Origin: Paracraurococcus lichenis
Lineage (GTDB): Bacteria > Pseudomonadota > Alphaproteobacteria > Acetobacterales > Acetobacteraceae
Assembly: GCF_030657435.1 (NCBI RefSeq)
Contig: NZ_JAUTWS010000001.1
Location: 343,468 to 407,467 of the forward strand
Length of the DNA stretch: 64,000 nucleotides
Direction: 5' to 3'
Below the pieces are notes generated by a model. The model was not told the DNA's origin. It searched no databases and was given only the letters and a program-made list of their open reading frames with translations. The translations under genes were made by a program, and so were the position numbers. Of the stretch, positions 53,067-61,807 are shown in pieces (position 1 is the first letter of the stretch; every line of letters begins with the position of its first letter).

Positions 53067-54035
53067 TCAGTCCGGCTTCACCCCGGCATCCCGGATCACG
53101 CCGCGCCAACGGTCGAGTTCGGCGGCGATGAGCGCGGTGTACTCCGCCGCGCCCATCCGCCCCGGCACCACGCCGATGGCGGCGAAGCGCTCCTGCAGCC
53201 TGGGGTCGGCCAGCGCCGCGGCGATGACGCCGCCCCAGCGCGCGGCGATCCCGTCCGGAATGCCGGCGGCGGCGGAGAAGCCGAACCAGTTGGTGCTGCG
53301 CGCGGTGGGGTAGCCGGCCTCGGCGAAGCTCGGCGTCTCCGGCAGGGCGGCGTCGCGCCCGGCCTCGGAGGTGCCGAGCGCCCGCAGCCGCCCGGCCTTC
53401 AGATGCGGCAGGGCGATCGGCAGGCTCTCCATGACCGCCGGGATCTGCCCGCCGATGCAGTCGGCGAGCGCCGGCGCCGAGCCGCGATAGGGCACGTGCG
53501 TCAGCTCGATCCCCGCCGCGCGCGCCAGCAACTGCCCGACTAGGTGGTTCATGGTGCCGTTGCCGCCGGTGCCATAGGCGAAGCCGCCGGGCCGGCCGCG
53601 CGCCAGCGCCACGAAGTCGGGCAGGGTCCGGGCGGGCACGCCGGGGTTCACCACCAGCACGCTGGCGAAGGTCCCGACGAGGGCGATGTGGGTGAAATCC
53701 GCCAGCGGGTCATAGGGCACGCTCGGGTAGAGCACCGGCCCGATGCCATGCGAGGCGGCATTCGACATGATGACGACATGCGCATCGCCGCGCGCCTTGG
53801 CGACGAGGTCGGCGCCGACCAGGCCACCGGCGCCCGGCCGGTTCTCGATGACGATGGGCTGGCCGAGCCGGCCGCCGATGCTCTCGCCGAGGGCGCGGGA
53901 GAGCGTGTCGGCCGCGCCGCCCGGCGGGAAGTTCACGATCCAGCGGATCGGCCGCTCGGGCCAGCCTTGGGCCTTGGCGAGGGCGGGCAGGAGGAGCGGG
54001 GCGGCGAGCAGCGCGCGGCGGGGCAGGGAGGTCAT
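53067..54035 (-). CDS. Bug-type substrate-binding protein
   Basis: A 322-residue Bug/TctC protein: signal MTSLPRRALLAAPLLLPALAKA, then WPERPIRWIVNFPPGGAADT and PIVIENRPGAGGLVGADLV, MNHLVGQLLARAAGIELTHVPYRGSAPALADCIGG. The ligand is unknown. ATG 54035 begins at the twin-Arg-containing signal. It is divergent from the BKACE gene (210 bp between starts), so its ligand may feed beta-keto acid cleavage; this is only positional inference. Confidence 0.92.
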   Translation of the reverse strand: MTSLPRRALLAAPLLLPALAKAQGWPERPIRWIVNFPPGGAADTLSRALGESIGGRLGQPIVIENRPGAGGLVGADLVAKARGDAHVVIMSNAASHGIGPVLYPSVPYDPLADFTHIALVGTFASVLVVNPGVPARTLPDFVALARGRPGGFAYGTGGNGTMNHLVGQLLARAAGIELTHVPYRGSAPALADCIGGQIPAVMESLPIALPHLKAGRLRALGTSEAGRDAALPETPSFAEAGYPTARSTNWFGFSAAAGIPDGIAARWGGVIAAALADPRLQERFAAIGVVPGRMGAAEYTALIAAELDRWRGVIRDAGVKPD

Positions 54036-54245
54036 GCCCGGGGCGCAGCAACGCGCATGCCATGGCGGGCCGCGGCCCGCCGGGCGCGAACAATGCCGTG
54101 CCCTGCCGCGTTGCGCCCGCGCAGGATTCCGCAGCCTGGGCCATACTGCCGGTGGACCGCACCCTTGGGGTGAAAGCCTGCGTGGGATCTTTTTGCAGCG
54201 CGAACCCCGAGGGGTTCGCCGGAACCCGGACCTGGGAGGCCTCGC

Positions 54246-55076
54246 ATGGAGCCCGTCGTCATCGCCGTCGCCATCACCGGCTCGGTGCCGCGCAAGAAGG
54301 ACAACCCGGCCGTCCCGACCACGCCGGCCGAGCAGGTAGAGAGCACGCATGCGGCCTTCGAGGCCGGCGCCTCCCTCGTCCACATCCATGTCCGCAACCC
54401 GGACGAGAGTCCCTCCTCCGACCCCGCCCTGTTCGCTCAGGTGCAGGAGGGGGTGCGCAGGCACTGCCCGGGGATGATCGTGCAGTTCTCGACCGGCGGG
54501 CGCGGGCGGGACCCGGCGGCGCGGGGCAATTCGCTGGTCTTGAAGCCCGACATGGCCTCGCTCTCCACCGGCTCGGTCAACTTCCCGACCATCGTCTACG
54601 AGAACTCCGCCGCGCTGGTGACCGACCTGGCGACCAAGATGCGCGACAACGGCATCCGGCCGGAGATCGAGGTCTTCGACCTCTCCCACATCCACGGCGC
54701 GTGGCGGCTGGTCGAGGCCGGGCTGATGGACGAGCGGCCGCATGTGCAGTTCGTCATGGGCGTGAAGAACGCCATGCCGGCGGAGGAGCACCTGCTCGAC
54801 ATCCTGCTCGGCGAGTTGCGGCGGCAATTGCCGAAGGCGACCTGGACGGCGGCGGGCATCGGCGTGAACCAGGCGCGGGTGATGGACTGGGTGCTGGCGC
54901 GCGGCGGCGACGGCGTGCGCACGGGGCTCGAGGACAATATCCGCCTCTCGAAGGACCGGCTGGCGGCCAGCAATGCCGAACTTGTGGGGCTGGCGGCCGA
55001 GGCGGTGGCGCGCCACGGCCGGCGGCCGGCGACGGCGGCGGAGGCGCGGCGGCTGCTCGGCCTGGCGGCGGCATAA
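54246..55076 (+). CDS. BKACE family beta-keto acid cleavage enzyme (DUF849)
   Basis: A 276-residue TIM-barrel zinc enzyme. VAITGSVPRKKDNPAVPTTP opens the protein, HIHVRN (about residues 47-52) carries the zinc His pair, STGGRGRDP and MASLSTGSVNFPT follow, then EVFDLSHI and the late TGLEDNIRLSKDRLA. BKACE enzymes join a beta-keto acid with acetyl-CoA to give a CoA ester and acetoacetate; the founder acts on 3-keto-5-aminohexanoate in lysine fermentation, but most members use other substrates. It has GGAGGCCTCGC before ATG 54246. Confidence 0.92.
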   Translation: MEPVVIAVAITGSVPRKKDNPAVPTTPAEQVESTHAAFEAGASLVHIHVRNPDESPSSDPALFAQVQEGVRRHCPGMIVQFSTGGRGRDPAARGNSLVLKPDMASLSTGSVNFPTIVYENSAALVTDLATKMRDNGIRPEIEVFDLSHIHGAWRLVEAGLMDERPHVQFVMGVKNAMPAEEHLLDILLGELRRQLPKATWTAAGIGVNQARVMDWVLARGGDGVRTGLEDNIRLSKDRLAASNAELVGLAAEAVARHGRRPATAAEARRLLGLAAA

Positions 55077-55143
55077 CGGCACAGGGTCTGCGACGGCGCC
55101 CTGCGGCGCCTTCGACGCCGTCGAAGGCGACCAATGCGGGGAG

Positions 55144-55177
55144 CCATGGGGCCTTTGGCGAGTCAAGGGCCCCATGG
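55144..55177 (+). terminator. Inverted repeat after the BKACE gene
   Basis: CCATGGGGCC (55144-55153) pairs perfectly with GGCCCCATGG (55168-55177) around a 14-nt loop. Two further short inverted repeats (GGCGCC-CTGC-GGCGCC and CTTCGACG-C-CGTCGAAG) precede it in the same 100 bp. A terminator role is plausible; the clustering is unusual. Confidence 0.45.
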
Positions 55178-55279
55178 CCGGGGCTCGAGGTGCGCTCGAC
55201 GGGGTCGAGCGCGCGGGATGCGCGCCACGAGCGACCGTATCCTGGCCGCCGGCGGAACGGGCACCCGCCGGAGTGACCC

Positions 55280-55567
55280 ATGGCTAGAGTGGCGCCCCGC
55301 GCCGCCGGCGCGGCAAGACGCAGGAGGACGTCCCATGCGCCACATCACCCGGGCAGCCGCGCCGGCACCCTCCAGCACGCCATGGGCGAGCGGCTGGACC
55401 GCGAGCGCGGCGAGCGCCTCGGCCCCGGCGGCTTCGTCTACCTCCCCGGCATGATGCCGCATTCCGTCTGGACGGAGGCCGCCGAGGCCGTGGTGCAGGT
55501 GACCGGCACGGGTCCCTTCGGCCTGCTCTACGTCAACCCGGCGGACAATCCGGGCAAGGCGCGCTGA
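55280..55567 (+). pseudogene. Remnant of a cupin protein
   Basis: An open frame of 95 codons in which only the last 60 residues look like protein: GERLDRERGERLGPGGFVYLPGMMPHSVWTE and VVQVTGTGPFGLLYVNPADN. This matches the second half of small cupins (the PGxxPHxxWT motif with the metal His) that normally have about 140-170 residues with a preceding HxHxxxE half. The first 35 codons are Arg/Ala-rich and do not continue the family, so the N-terminal half is lost or displaced. Probably non-functional. Confidence 0.6.
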
Positions 55568-55570
55568 GCC

Positions 55571-56263
55571 TCAGGGGAACATCGCGACGGCGCGGATCGG
55601 GCTGGCCGTGCCGCCGCGGATCTTCAGCGGAAAGCCGATGAAGGTGAAGCGCCCGCGGCCGACGAGTTTATCGAGGTTGGCGAGGCATTCCATATGGGTG
55701 ATGCCGCGCTCGGCGCAGGCCATGTGCGCCTGGAAGTTCGGCTCGCCCTCCGGCGCCGGGCTGATCGCCTCCACGCCGAACATGCCGATGCCGCGGTCGG
55801 CCAGCCAGTGGACGCTCTCGAGCGCGAGGCCGGGGAAGTCGTGCAGGTAGCCCGGCTTGCCGAGCAGGCGCTCGTTCGTCGCCATCCAGAGCAGCACCGT
55901 GTCCTTCGGCCGGATCTCCTGGCCGGAGCGCTCCAGCGCCGCCTCCATCTCCGGCACGGTGATGGCGTGCTTCAGCGGGACATGGCTGAGGTCGAGGCAG
56001 ATGGCCGAGGTGTAGAAATTCTCGAGCGGCACCTGGTCGATCGAGGGCGCGCCCGGCCGCGGGTCGAAATGCACCGGCGCGTCCACATGCGTGCCCGCAT
56101 GGTCGCTCATTGCCAGCGACAGCGCCTTGCTGGTGAAGGTGGTGCCGCCCGCGACCTTCTTCTCGGAATGGTCGTTCCAGACCGTCATGACAACCGGCGG
56201 ATGGCTGGGATGGGTCTGGGTGCGGTGGAAGATCTCGCGCGAGAGATCGACGAATTCGGGCAT
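55571..56263 (-). CDS. Cyclase family protein (kynurenine formamidase-like)
   Basis: A 230-residue metal-dependent hydrolase of the cyclase/KynB family. The zinc-binding motif HAGTHVDAPVHFDP is at about residues 54-67 and the His/Glu residues in the second half (AEAISPAPEGE and HMACAERGITHMECL) match the family. Members open formyl-kynurenine or isatin and act in polyketide cyclisation. AAGGAG lies 8 nt before ATG 56263. It is 3 bp from the convergent cupin remnant. Confidence 0.9.
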   Translation of the reverse strand: MPEFVDLSREIFHRTQTHPSHPPVVMTVWNDHSEKKVAGGTTFTSKALSLAMSDHAGTHVDAPVHFDPRPGAPSIDQVPLENFYTSAICLDLSHVPLKHAITVPEMEAALERSGQEIRPKDTVLLWMATNERLLGKPGYLHDFPGLALESVHWLADRGIGMFGVEAISPAPEGEPNFQAHMACAERGITHMECLANLDKLVGRGRFTFIGFPLKIRGGTASPIRAVAMFP

Positions 56264-56324
56264 GCGCAGGACTCCTTCGGGCTCGGCGTACGACGCGTCA
56301 TGCTCGGCGCGACGGCGCGCGGGA

Positions 56325-57296
56325 TCAATCGGGCTTGATGCCCGTCGCCTGCACCAGCGCGGTCCAGCGCTGCCGGTCGGCCGCGGCATAGGCCGCAAGC
56401 TCCTCACGGCTGCCGGGGAAGGGGAGCATGCCCTGCTGCGCCAACCGTTCCTGGAAGCGCGGCCGCGCCACCGCCGCCGCGATCTCCGCATGCAGCCGGG
56501 CCAGCGCCGGCTCCGGCGTCCCGGCGGGGGCATAGACGGCGTACCAGTTCAGCGCCTCGTAGCCCTCGACCCCGGCCTCGGCGAGGGTCGGCACCTCGGG
56601 CAGGCTCGCCGAGCGCGCGGCGGTGGAGACGCCGAGCGCCCGCAGCCGCCCCGCCTGGATATGCGGTAGCGAGGTCGGCAGCGTGTCCGTCAGCATCTCG
56701 ATCCGCCCGCCGAGCAGGTCCTGCATGGCGGGGCCGGTGCCGCGATAGGGCACATGCGTCAGCTCGATGCCCGCGAGATGGGCGAAGAGCGCCGCGGCGA
56801 GATGGGTGGAGGCGCCGATCCCGGCGGAGCCGTAGCGCAACTCGCCGGGCTTCGCGCGGGCCATCGCCACCAGGTCCTGAACCGTGCGGGCGGGGACGCC
56901 GGGATGGACCACCAGCACGGCGGGCACGCCGCAGATGCCGGCGACCACGGCGGTATCGCGCATCGGGTCGAAGGCGAGGCCGGGGTTCAGCGCGGGATTG
57001 GTCGCATGCGTCGCCTGGCTGCCCATCAGCAGCGTCAGGCCGTCGGGCCGCGCGCGCACCACCGCTTCCGTCCCGATGGCGCCGCCGGCGCCGGCGCGGT
57101 TCTCCACGGCGATGGGCTGGCCGAGCGCCGGGCCGAGTTCCTCGACCAGCATGCGGGAGACGAGGTCGGAGGCGCCGCCGGGCGGGAAGGGCGCGACGAG
57201 GCGCAAGGGCCGGTCCGGTGCCCAGCGCTCCGCGCGCGCGGCCCTCGCCAGCGGCAGGGTGGCGGCGGCGGCGAGCAGGCTTCGGCGGGTCGGCAT
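56325..57296 (-). CDS. Bug-type substrate-binding protein
   Basis: A 323-residue Bug/TctC protein: signal MPTRRSLLAAAATLPLARAARA, then WAPDRPLRLVAPFPPGGASD and PIAVENRAGAGGAIGTEAVV, ASTHLAAALFAHLAGIELTHVPYRGTGPAMQD. It is 61 bp upstream of the cyclase gene on the same strand, so it may deliver that enzyme's substrate. It is one of four such orphans in the last 20 kb. Confidence 0.92.
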   Translation of the reverse strand: MPTRRSLLAAAATLPLARAARAERWAPDRPLRLVAPFPPGGASDLVSRMLVEELGPALGQPIAVENRAGAGGAIGTEAVVRARPDGLTLLMGSQATHATNPALNPGLAFDPMRDTAVVAGICGVPAVLVVHPGVPARTVQDLVAMARAKPGELRYGSAGIGASTHLAAALFAHLAGIELTHVPYRGTGPAMQDLLGGRIEMLTDTLPTSLPHIQAGRLRALGVSTAARSASLPEVPTLAEAGVEGYEALNWYAVYAPAGTPEPALARLHAEIAAAVARPRFQERLAQQGMLPFPGSREELAAYAAADRQRWTALVQATGIKPD

Positions 57297-57351
57297 GGCG
57301 CGGGCTCCGGCAGGATCGCCCGCGCCAAGCCAGCGCCGTGCCAGGCGGGCC

Positions 57352-57717
57352 TCAGCCCATGCGGAAGAGGAAGCGCTCCTCCACCACCTTGCCGTCCTTC
57401 ACCGTGTAGAGGCCGACCTCCTCCATCTGCATCCGCTGGCCGCTCTGCTTCTGCGTGACGTCGATGTGGAAGCGCAGCGCGAACTGGTCGCCGTTGACAT
57501 AGGGGCCATGCGTCTCGGTCGCGTGGATCTCGTGGTTGGCGTACCACCACGCGCTCTTGCCCTTGACGGCCGGCTTGCCCTTCAGCACGGCCATGTCGCC
57601 TTCCATGGGCTCGACGCTCACGACCTCCTCGGCCCAGAAGCGCTCGCCCGCCTCCTCGAACTTCCCCGCCTTGCAGAGGGCGGCGAATTCCTGCGCGATC
57701 TCCACGGTGCTGCTCAT
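57352..57717 (-). CDS. SnoaL/NTF2-like protein
   Basis: A 121-residue cone-fold protein of the NTF2-like superfamily: MSSTVEIAQEFAALCKAGKFEEAGERFW (helices), then strands with SVEPMEGDMAVLKGKPAVKG and MQMEEVGLYTVKDGKVVEERFLF. Such proteins bind small hydrophobic ligands or catalyse isomerisation; no catalytic residues are assignable. GGAGG lies 8 nt before ATG 57717. It is the first gene upstream of the Bug protein on this strand. Confidence 0.85.
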   Translation of the reverse strand: MSSTVEIAQEFAALCKAGKFEEAGERFWAEEVVSVEPMEGDMAVLKGKPAVKGKSAWWYANHEIHATETHGPYVNGDQFALRFHIDVTQKQSGQRMQMEEVGLYTVKDGKVVEERFLFRMG

Positions 57718-57778
57718 CGGCTGTCCCTCCGCGCCGCTCATGGCGCACCGTGAACGTATCAGGAACGCGACCCCGGCC

Positions 57779-59284
57779 TCAAGCAGGATCGCAGAGGTAA
57801 CGGCGCACCGGATATGACCGTTTGGCGAAGGCCGGGCAGAAGCTGCGGACGACCGGCTCGAGCAGTGCGAAGAGCGCCCGCTTCTCCGCATTCAGCGCCT
57901 CGAGCCGCGCCCGCGCTTCCTCCGCCTCCCGCGCCAGCCGCGCCAGGTCCAGCGTCAGCAGCCGGCGGTCGCGCACGATGAAGCGGCCGCCGACCATGAC
58001 GTGGCGCAGCGCATTCGCGTCCTCCGTATGCACGAGCTGGTTGACCGTCGCGTTCAGCGGCATCCAGTTCGGGTGCTGCAGGTCGAGGAAGACGATGTCG
58101 GCCTTCATGCCGGGTGCGATGGCGCCGATATCGGCGAAGCCCAGCGCCCTGGCCGAGCCCTGGGTGCCCGCGCGCCAGGCCTCCTCCGCCGTCACCCACT
58201 CCGCCGGGTCCGGCGTCTGCACGGCGGCGAGCTGGAAGGCGGCACGGATCGCCTCGTACATGTTGGAGGTATCGGAGGAGGAGACGCCGTCCGTCCCGAT
58301 CCCGACCGTGACGCCGAGGTCGAGCGCCCGGCGCAGCCGGAACATCCCGTTGCCCAGCCGCATGTTGCTGCCCGGGTTGTGGGCGATGGCCGCGCCCCGG
58401 TCGGCCATGATCCGCAGGTCGTCATCGGTCAGCCAGATGCCATGCGCCGCCGAGAAGCGCGGCCCGATGAGCCCGAGCGCATCGAGGTGCTGCACCAGGC
58501 TCTTCCCGTAGCGCTGCATCCCGGCCAGCGCCTGCAGCTTGCTCTCCGCCACATGGCTCTGGATCGGCGCGCCGTGCTCGGCGGCGAGCCGGCCGCAGCC
58601 GCAGAGGAATTCGTCGGCGCAGTGCAGCGGGATGGTCGGGGCGAGGGCCGCGCGGATGTCCTGCCCGGCCCAGCGCCAGTGCCGCAGGATGTCCGCCATG
58701 GCGGCGAGCGTCGCCTCCCAGGGCGCGGGGCCGAGCCGGTCCACCTGCGCCCGCAGCGCATCGGGCAGCGCGTCCTTCAGCCCCGGCACCGCGTCCCAGA
58801 CCGTGCGGTCCGCGACCATGGGGGCGATGACGGCGCGCAGCCCCACCTCCGCGTATGCCTCGGCCGCGGCATCCATCCCCTCGCGCGTCGGCAGCGGCGC
58901 CTCGGCATAGAGGTCGTAGCAGGCGGTGACGCCCTTCAGCGCCATCTCGGCGGCGCAGAGCTGGGCGGAGAGCTTCTTGTCGGCGAGGCTCCGCCCGCCG
59001 CCCATCCAGGGCGCCGCCGCCAGCAGCAGCTCCAGCGTCCAGGCATCGGCGAGGCCCCGCGCCAGGCCGCCATGGCCATGGGTATGGGCATTGACCAGGC
59101 CGGGATGCAGCAGCAGCCCCGCCGCATCCTCCACCCGCGCCCCCTCCGGCGCCGCGAGCCCGGCGCCGACGGCGCGGATGACGCCGTCCTCGATCAGGAT
59201 GTCGGCCGGCTCGGCGCGGCGCCGGGCGGGGTCCGCCAGGCGCCCGCCGGTGATGAGGAGGATGCCCCGTTCGATGCTGGCCAT
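57779..59284 (-). CDS. Metal-dependent amidohydrolase (TrzN/SAH-deaminase-like)
   Basis: A 501-residue amidohydrolase-superfamily enzyme. The metal sites are LVNAHTHGHGGLARGL (HxH, about residues 64-79), the His of SHVAESKL, the late HGIWLTDDDL and the Asp in GIGTDGVSSSDTSNMYEA. The closest known groups are atrazine/S-triazine chlorohydrolases, guanine deaminase and 5'-methylthioadenosine/SAH deaminase. Several of these remove amino groups from nitrogen heterocycles. ATG 59284; a roughly 40-residue C-terminal extension (CPAFAKRSYPVRRYLCDPA) is longer than usual. Confidence 0.9.
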   Translation of the reverse strand: MASIERGILLITGGRLADPARRRAEPADILIEDGVIRAVGAGLAAPEGARVEDAAGLLLHPGLVNAHTHGHGGLARGLADAWTLELLLAAAPWMGGGRSLADKKLSAQLCAAEMALKGVTACYDLYAEAPLPTREGMDAAAEAYAEVGLRAVIAPMVADRTVWDAVPGLKDALPDALRAQVDRLGPAPWEATLAAMADILRHWRWAGQDIRAALAPTIPLHCADEFLCGCGRLAAEHGAPIQSHVAESKLQALAGMQRYGKSLVQHLDALGLIGPRFSAAHGIWLTDDDLRIMADRGAAIAHNPGSNMRLGNGMFRLRRALDLGVTVGIGTDGVSSSDTSNMYEAIRAAFQLAAVQTPDPAEWVTAEEAWRAGTQGSARALGFADIGAIAPGMKADIVFLDLQHPNWMPLNATVNQLVHTEDANALRHVMVGGRFIVRDRRLLTLDLARLAREAEEARARLEALNAEKRALFALLEPVVRSFCPAFAKRSYPVRRYLCDPA

Positions 59285-59332
59285 GCGTGACGCTCCCGGC
59301 TGGTCGCCGGGAGCATGCCAGCCGCGTGCCAG

Positions 59333-60106
59333 TCAGGCGAAGATCACATCGGCGGCCGAGAGGTGGTGCTGGCCGAGCAGGGTGATGACCTGGTCCGTGG
59401 CATAGCCGGGCAGGTGGATCTCGACGTGGGTATTCGCCCCCTGAACGATGCTGCGCACCTGCAGATGCGTCGGATCGGTGAAGGCCGTGTCAGCGAGGAC
59501 GTCGGTCGGGGCCGCGGGCACCCGGTGCGCGAAGGCCGAGAGGTCGAGCCGGTCCTGCCCCTCGGTGAAGTCCGCGATCACGTCGCCCTGGGTATCGAAG
59601 ACGGGGAGCCTGGCGCGGGCATCGGTCGCGCCGAAGACGAAGATGTCGGCACCCGCGCCGCCGATCAGCGTATCCGCCCCGACGCCGCCGTCCAGCACGT
59701 CGTCGCCGTCGCCGCCGTCGAGCAGGTCATAGCCGCCGCCGCCGCAGATGGTGTCCGCCCCGGCATCGCCGCGCAGCAGGTCGCCGCGGTCGGCGTCGCG
59801 GGCATAGGCCTCGGCATAGGCGCTGCCGCCGGTGAGCACGCCCCAGCCGAGGATCAGGTCGTCGCCGGTGCCGCCATGGACCGTGTCCGCCCCGTAGCCG
59901 CCGAAGACGGTGTCGTCGCCCGCGCCGGCGCCGATCGCATTGCCCTCCGGCGCGGGGCCGGTCGTCGGGTCGGGGTAGATGGCGGGGTGCGGGCCGGCCA
60001 ACCCGTCGCCGCGGATCAGGTCATTGCCGGCGCCGGCCTGGATGCTGTCCCCGGCGGCGGTGCCGTCCAGGGTGTCGTCGCCGATCGTGCCGGTGATGCT
60101 GGTCAT
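59333..60106 (-). CDS. Calcium-binding RTX-repeat protein
   Basis: A 257-residue acidic protein with hemolysin-type nonapeptide repeats: [20 protein letters not shown] and [11 protein letters not shown] at the start, further [36 protein letters not shown] and [11 protein letters not shown] up to about residue 175. The C-terminal [14 protein letters not shown] and [14 protein letters not shown] form the secretion-type domain of type I substrates. No HlyB/D genes adjoin. An unusual repeat break at residues 35-55 inserts a Pro-rich stretch. GGAG precedes ATG 60106. Confidence 0.88.
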   Translation of the reverse strand: MTSITGTIGDDTLDGTAAGDSIQAGAGNDLIRGDGLAGPHPAIYPDPTTGPAPEGNAIGAGAGDDTVFGGYGADTVHGGTGDDLILGWGVLTGGSAYAEAYARDADRGDLLRGDAGADTICGGGGYDLLDGGDGDDVLDGGVGADTLIGGAGADIFVFGATDARARLPVFDTQGDVIADFTEGQDRLDLSAFAHRVPAAPTDVLADTAFTDPTHLQVRSIVQGANTHVEIHLPGYATDQVITLLGQHHLSAADVIFA

Positions 60107-60120
60107 GGCGCTCTCCAGGA

Positions 60121-60144
60121 GTGGATACGATATTCAATATCCAC
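60121..60144. promoter_or_regulatory. Inverted repeat upstream of the RTX gene
   Basis: GTGGATA (60121-60127) and TATCCAC (60138-60144) form a 7+10+7 inverted repeat, with the inner part (ATATTCAATAT) also near-symmetric. It starts 14 bp upstream of the RTX ATG and is AT-rich among GC-rich sequence, as for a regulator site or promoter. No known box is recognised. Confidence 0.4.
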
Positions 60145-60204
60145 AACCTGAAGTATCCAGCCGGCTCACGCACTCCACGAATGCGCGATCAGTGAGGTCT
60201 GGTG

Positions 60205-60924
60205 TTAGCGCCTGAAGCGAAGGGTCACGCCGCGGTCGATCCAGCTCGTCTCGATCGCATCGATGTCGCACTTGCCGGAGGGATCGGCCTTGCGCGGCGC
60301 GTCCTCGAGGAAGGGCGCCCGCACCTCCCGCCAGATCCCGAGCAGGCGGCGAAGTTCCACCAGCGGGTCCTTGTGGTCGTCGACGCGGAGGTTGAGGTCG
60401 GGGAAGTCCTCGGTGGTGGTCAGCAGCATGGCGGCGGACTGCCGGCCGCGCTTGTCGCCGCCCTCGGCCTCGCCGGCCTCCATGGCCAGCATCAGGCGCT
60501 CCGGCAGCGGCAGGCCGGAATTGACGCGGAAGGCGGCGGCGGTGCCGGCGACCACGCCCGGCCCGGCCAGCATGTTGCCGGCGACCGAGAAGCCCTTGTC
60601 CGGACTGTCGCCGCACCAGTCCACGCAGTTGTCGCCGGTGAAGGCGGCGCTGCGGCCGTGCCGGTCCACGCAATGCACCTGGCGGATGCCACGGCCCTTG
60701 TCGCCGGCCAGCGCGCTCTCGATCGCATCCGCAGGCGCCAGGCCGCGCTCCAGCGCATCCAGGATGGCAGGGCCCAGGTAGCGGTTGGTGAAGGACTGGG
60801 TGGAGACCGCGCCGACGCCCGCGCGGAGGAAGGGGCAGCTCGCGCCGACGGCGAAGTTGCAGGTGGAGACGGCGACGGCGAAGGCGCCGGTCGCGGGGTC
60901 ATGGGCGACGATGGACCAGGTCAT
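60205..60924 (-). CDS. DUF1028 family protein (Ntn-hydrolase-like)
   Basis: A 239-residue protein of the DUF1028 family. MTWSIVAHDPATGAFAVAVSTCNFAVG and AGVGAVSTQSFTNRYLGP match the N-terminal half and GNMLAGPGVV the middle. The fold is thought to be Ntn-hydrolase-like and the genes usually neighbour peptide or amidase genes; the substrate is unknown. The C terminus carries a short, slightly atypical Cys-containing tail (KCDIDAIETSWIDRG). ATG 60924. It is followed by the RTX gene in the same direction, with 98 bp between. Confidence 0.9.
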   Translation of the reverse strand: MTWSIVAHDPATGAFAVAVSTCNFAVGASCPFLRAGVGAVSTQSFTNRYLGPAILDALERGLAPADAIESALAGDKGRGIRQVHCVDRHGRSAAFTGDNCVDWCGDSPDKGFSVAGNMLAGPGVVAGTAAAFRVNSGLPLPERLMLAMEAGEAEGGDKRGRQSAAMLLTTTEDFPDLNLRVDDHKDPLVELRRLLGIWREVRAPFLEDAPRKADPSGKCDIDAIETSWIDRGVTLRFRR

Positions 60925-61026
60925 GTCAGGGCGTTCCGGAGCGAAGACGGCATCATGCGACAGAATGGACTGCCGCGGGGCCGGGCGGGAAGGGGAATGA
61001 TATCGGTTGCGCGGCGGCGTGGCGTG

Positions 61027-61048
61027 ATGTACATGTCATGCGTACGCA
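61027..61048. promoter_or_regulatory. Palindromes at the antitoxin promoter
   Basis: ATGTACAT (61027-61034) and TGCGTACGCA (61039-61048) are adjacent perfect palindromes just upstream of the favoured antitoxin start at 61062. Phd/VapB-type antitoxins bind such palindromes, so they are candidate operators. Confidence 0.45.
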
Positions 61049-61061
61049 GAAGGGTGCGGTC

Positions 61062-61346
61062 ATGGACCCGCGGGATCCGCTCGACCCGACCGAGGCGGGC
61101 ACGACCCGGAAGGTCGGGGTGCGCGACCTCCGCGGCAACCTCGCCGCCTATCTCCAGGAGGTGCAGGAGGGCTTCACCATCCTTGTCACCGCCCGCGACC
61201 GGGTGGTGGCGGAGCTGCGGCCGCCCGCCCCGCCCGAGGCGCCGCGACGCCAGCCCGGCGGGCTGCGCGGCCGGCTGCGCCCGGCACCCGACTTCGACAC
61301 GCTGCCGCCCGACCTGCTGGCGGCGATGGAGGGCGAGGAGGGGTGA
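61062..61346 (+). CDS. Phd/YefM-type antitoxin
   Basis: A 94-residue antitoxin (102 if started at 61038). The prevent-host-death fold is seen as RKVGVRDLRGNLAAYLQEVQEGFTILVTARDRVVAEL (about residues 15-51), followed by a Pro/Arg-rich C-terminal segment ending LLAAMEGEEG that would bind the toxin. ATG 61062 has AAGGG 7 nt upstream, while 61038 falls inside a palindrome. The 4-bp ATGA overlap with the PIN toxin is typical. Confidence 0.85.
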   Translation: MDPRDPLDPTEAGTTRKVGVRDLRGNLAAYLQEVQEGFTILVTARDRVVAELRPPAPPEAPRRQPGGLRGRLRPAPDFDTLPPDLLAAMEGEEG

Positions 61347-61807
61347 AGCTCCTCCTCGACACCCATGTGCTGCTCTGGTGGCTGATGGACGACCCGCGGC
61401 TCGGCGCCGCGACGCGCGGGCTGATCGCCGACCCGGCGAACGAGGTCTGGGTCAGTGCCGGCTCGCTCTGGGAGATCGTGGTCAAGCAGCGCGTGGGGAA
61501 GCTGGAGGGCGACATCCGGGAGATCGTCGCCGAGGTCCGGCGGAACGGCTTCCGGATGCTCGACATCGCGCCGGCGCATCTGGCCGTCCTGGCCGGGCTG
61601 CCGGCGCATCACCGCGACCCCTTCGACCACCTGCTGATCGCGCAGGCGATCGCGGAGGGGGCGGGTTTCGTCACGCAGGATGGGCGGAGCGGGCAGTATC
61701 CGGTGCGGGTGGTGGGCGGCGGCTCTGCGCTGACTCCAGTCATCCGGGAGAGGCAGTCACCTTCCGAAAGCCAGATGTTGCCTACCGCCGACCGGCCAAC
61801 CGCATGA
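61343..61807 (+). CDS. PIN-domain toxin (VapC-like)
   Basis: A 154-residue PIN ribonuclease. The four acidic positions are seen in LLLDTHVLLWWLMDD (Asp6), SLWEIVVKQRVGKLE (Glu), and the paired Asp in HHRDPFDHLLIAQA with FVTQD. The family usually ends near VRVVGGG at about residue 127; here a 27-residue tail (SALTPVIRERQSPSESQM...) follows and runs into the low-GC island, so the original end may have been replaced when the island joined. It likely cleaves tRNA or rRNA, held by the antitoxin upstream. Confidence 0.85.
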   Translation: MKLLLDTHVLLWWLMDDPRLGAATRGLIADPANEVWVSAGSLWEIVVKQRVGKLEGDIREIVAEVRRNGFRMLDIAPAHLAVLAGLPAHHRDPFDHLLIAQAIAEGAGFVTQDGRSGQYPVRVVGGGSALTPVIRERQSPSESQMLPTADRPTA

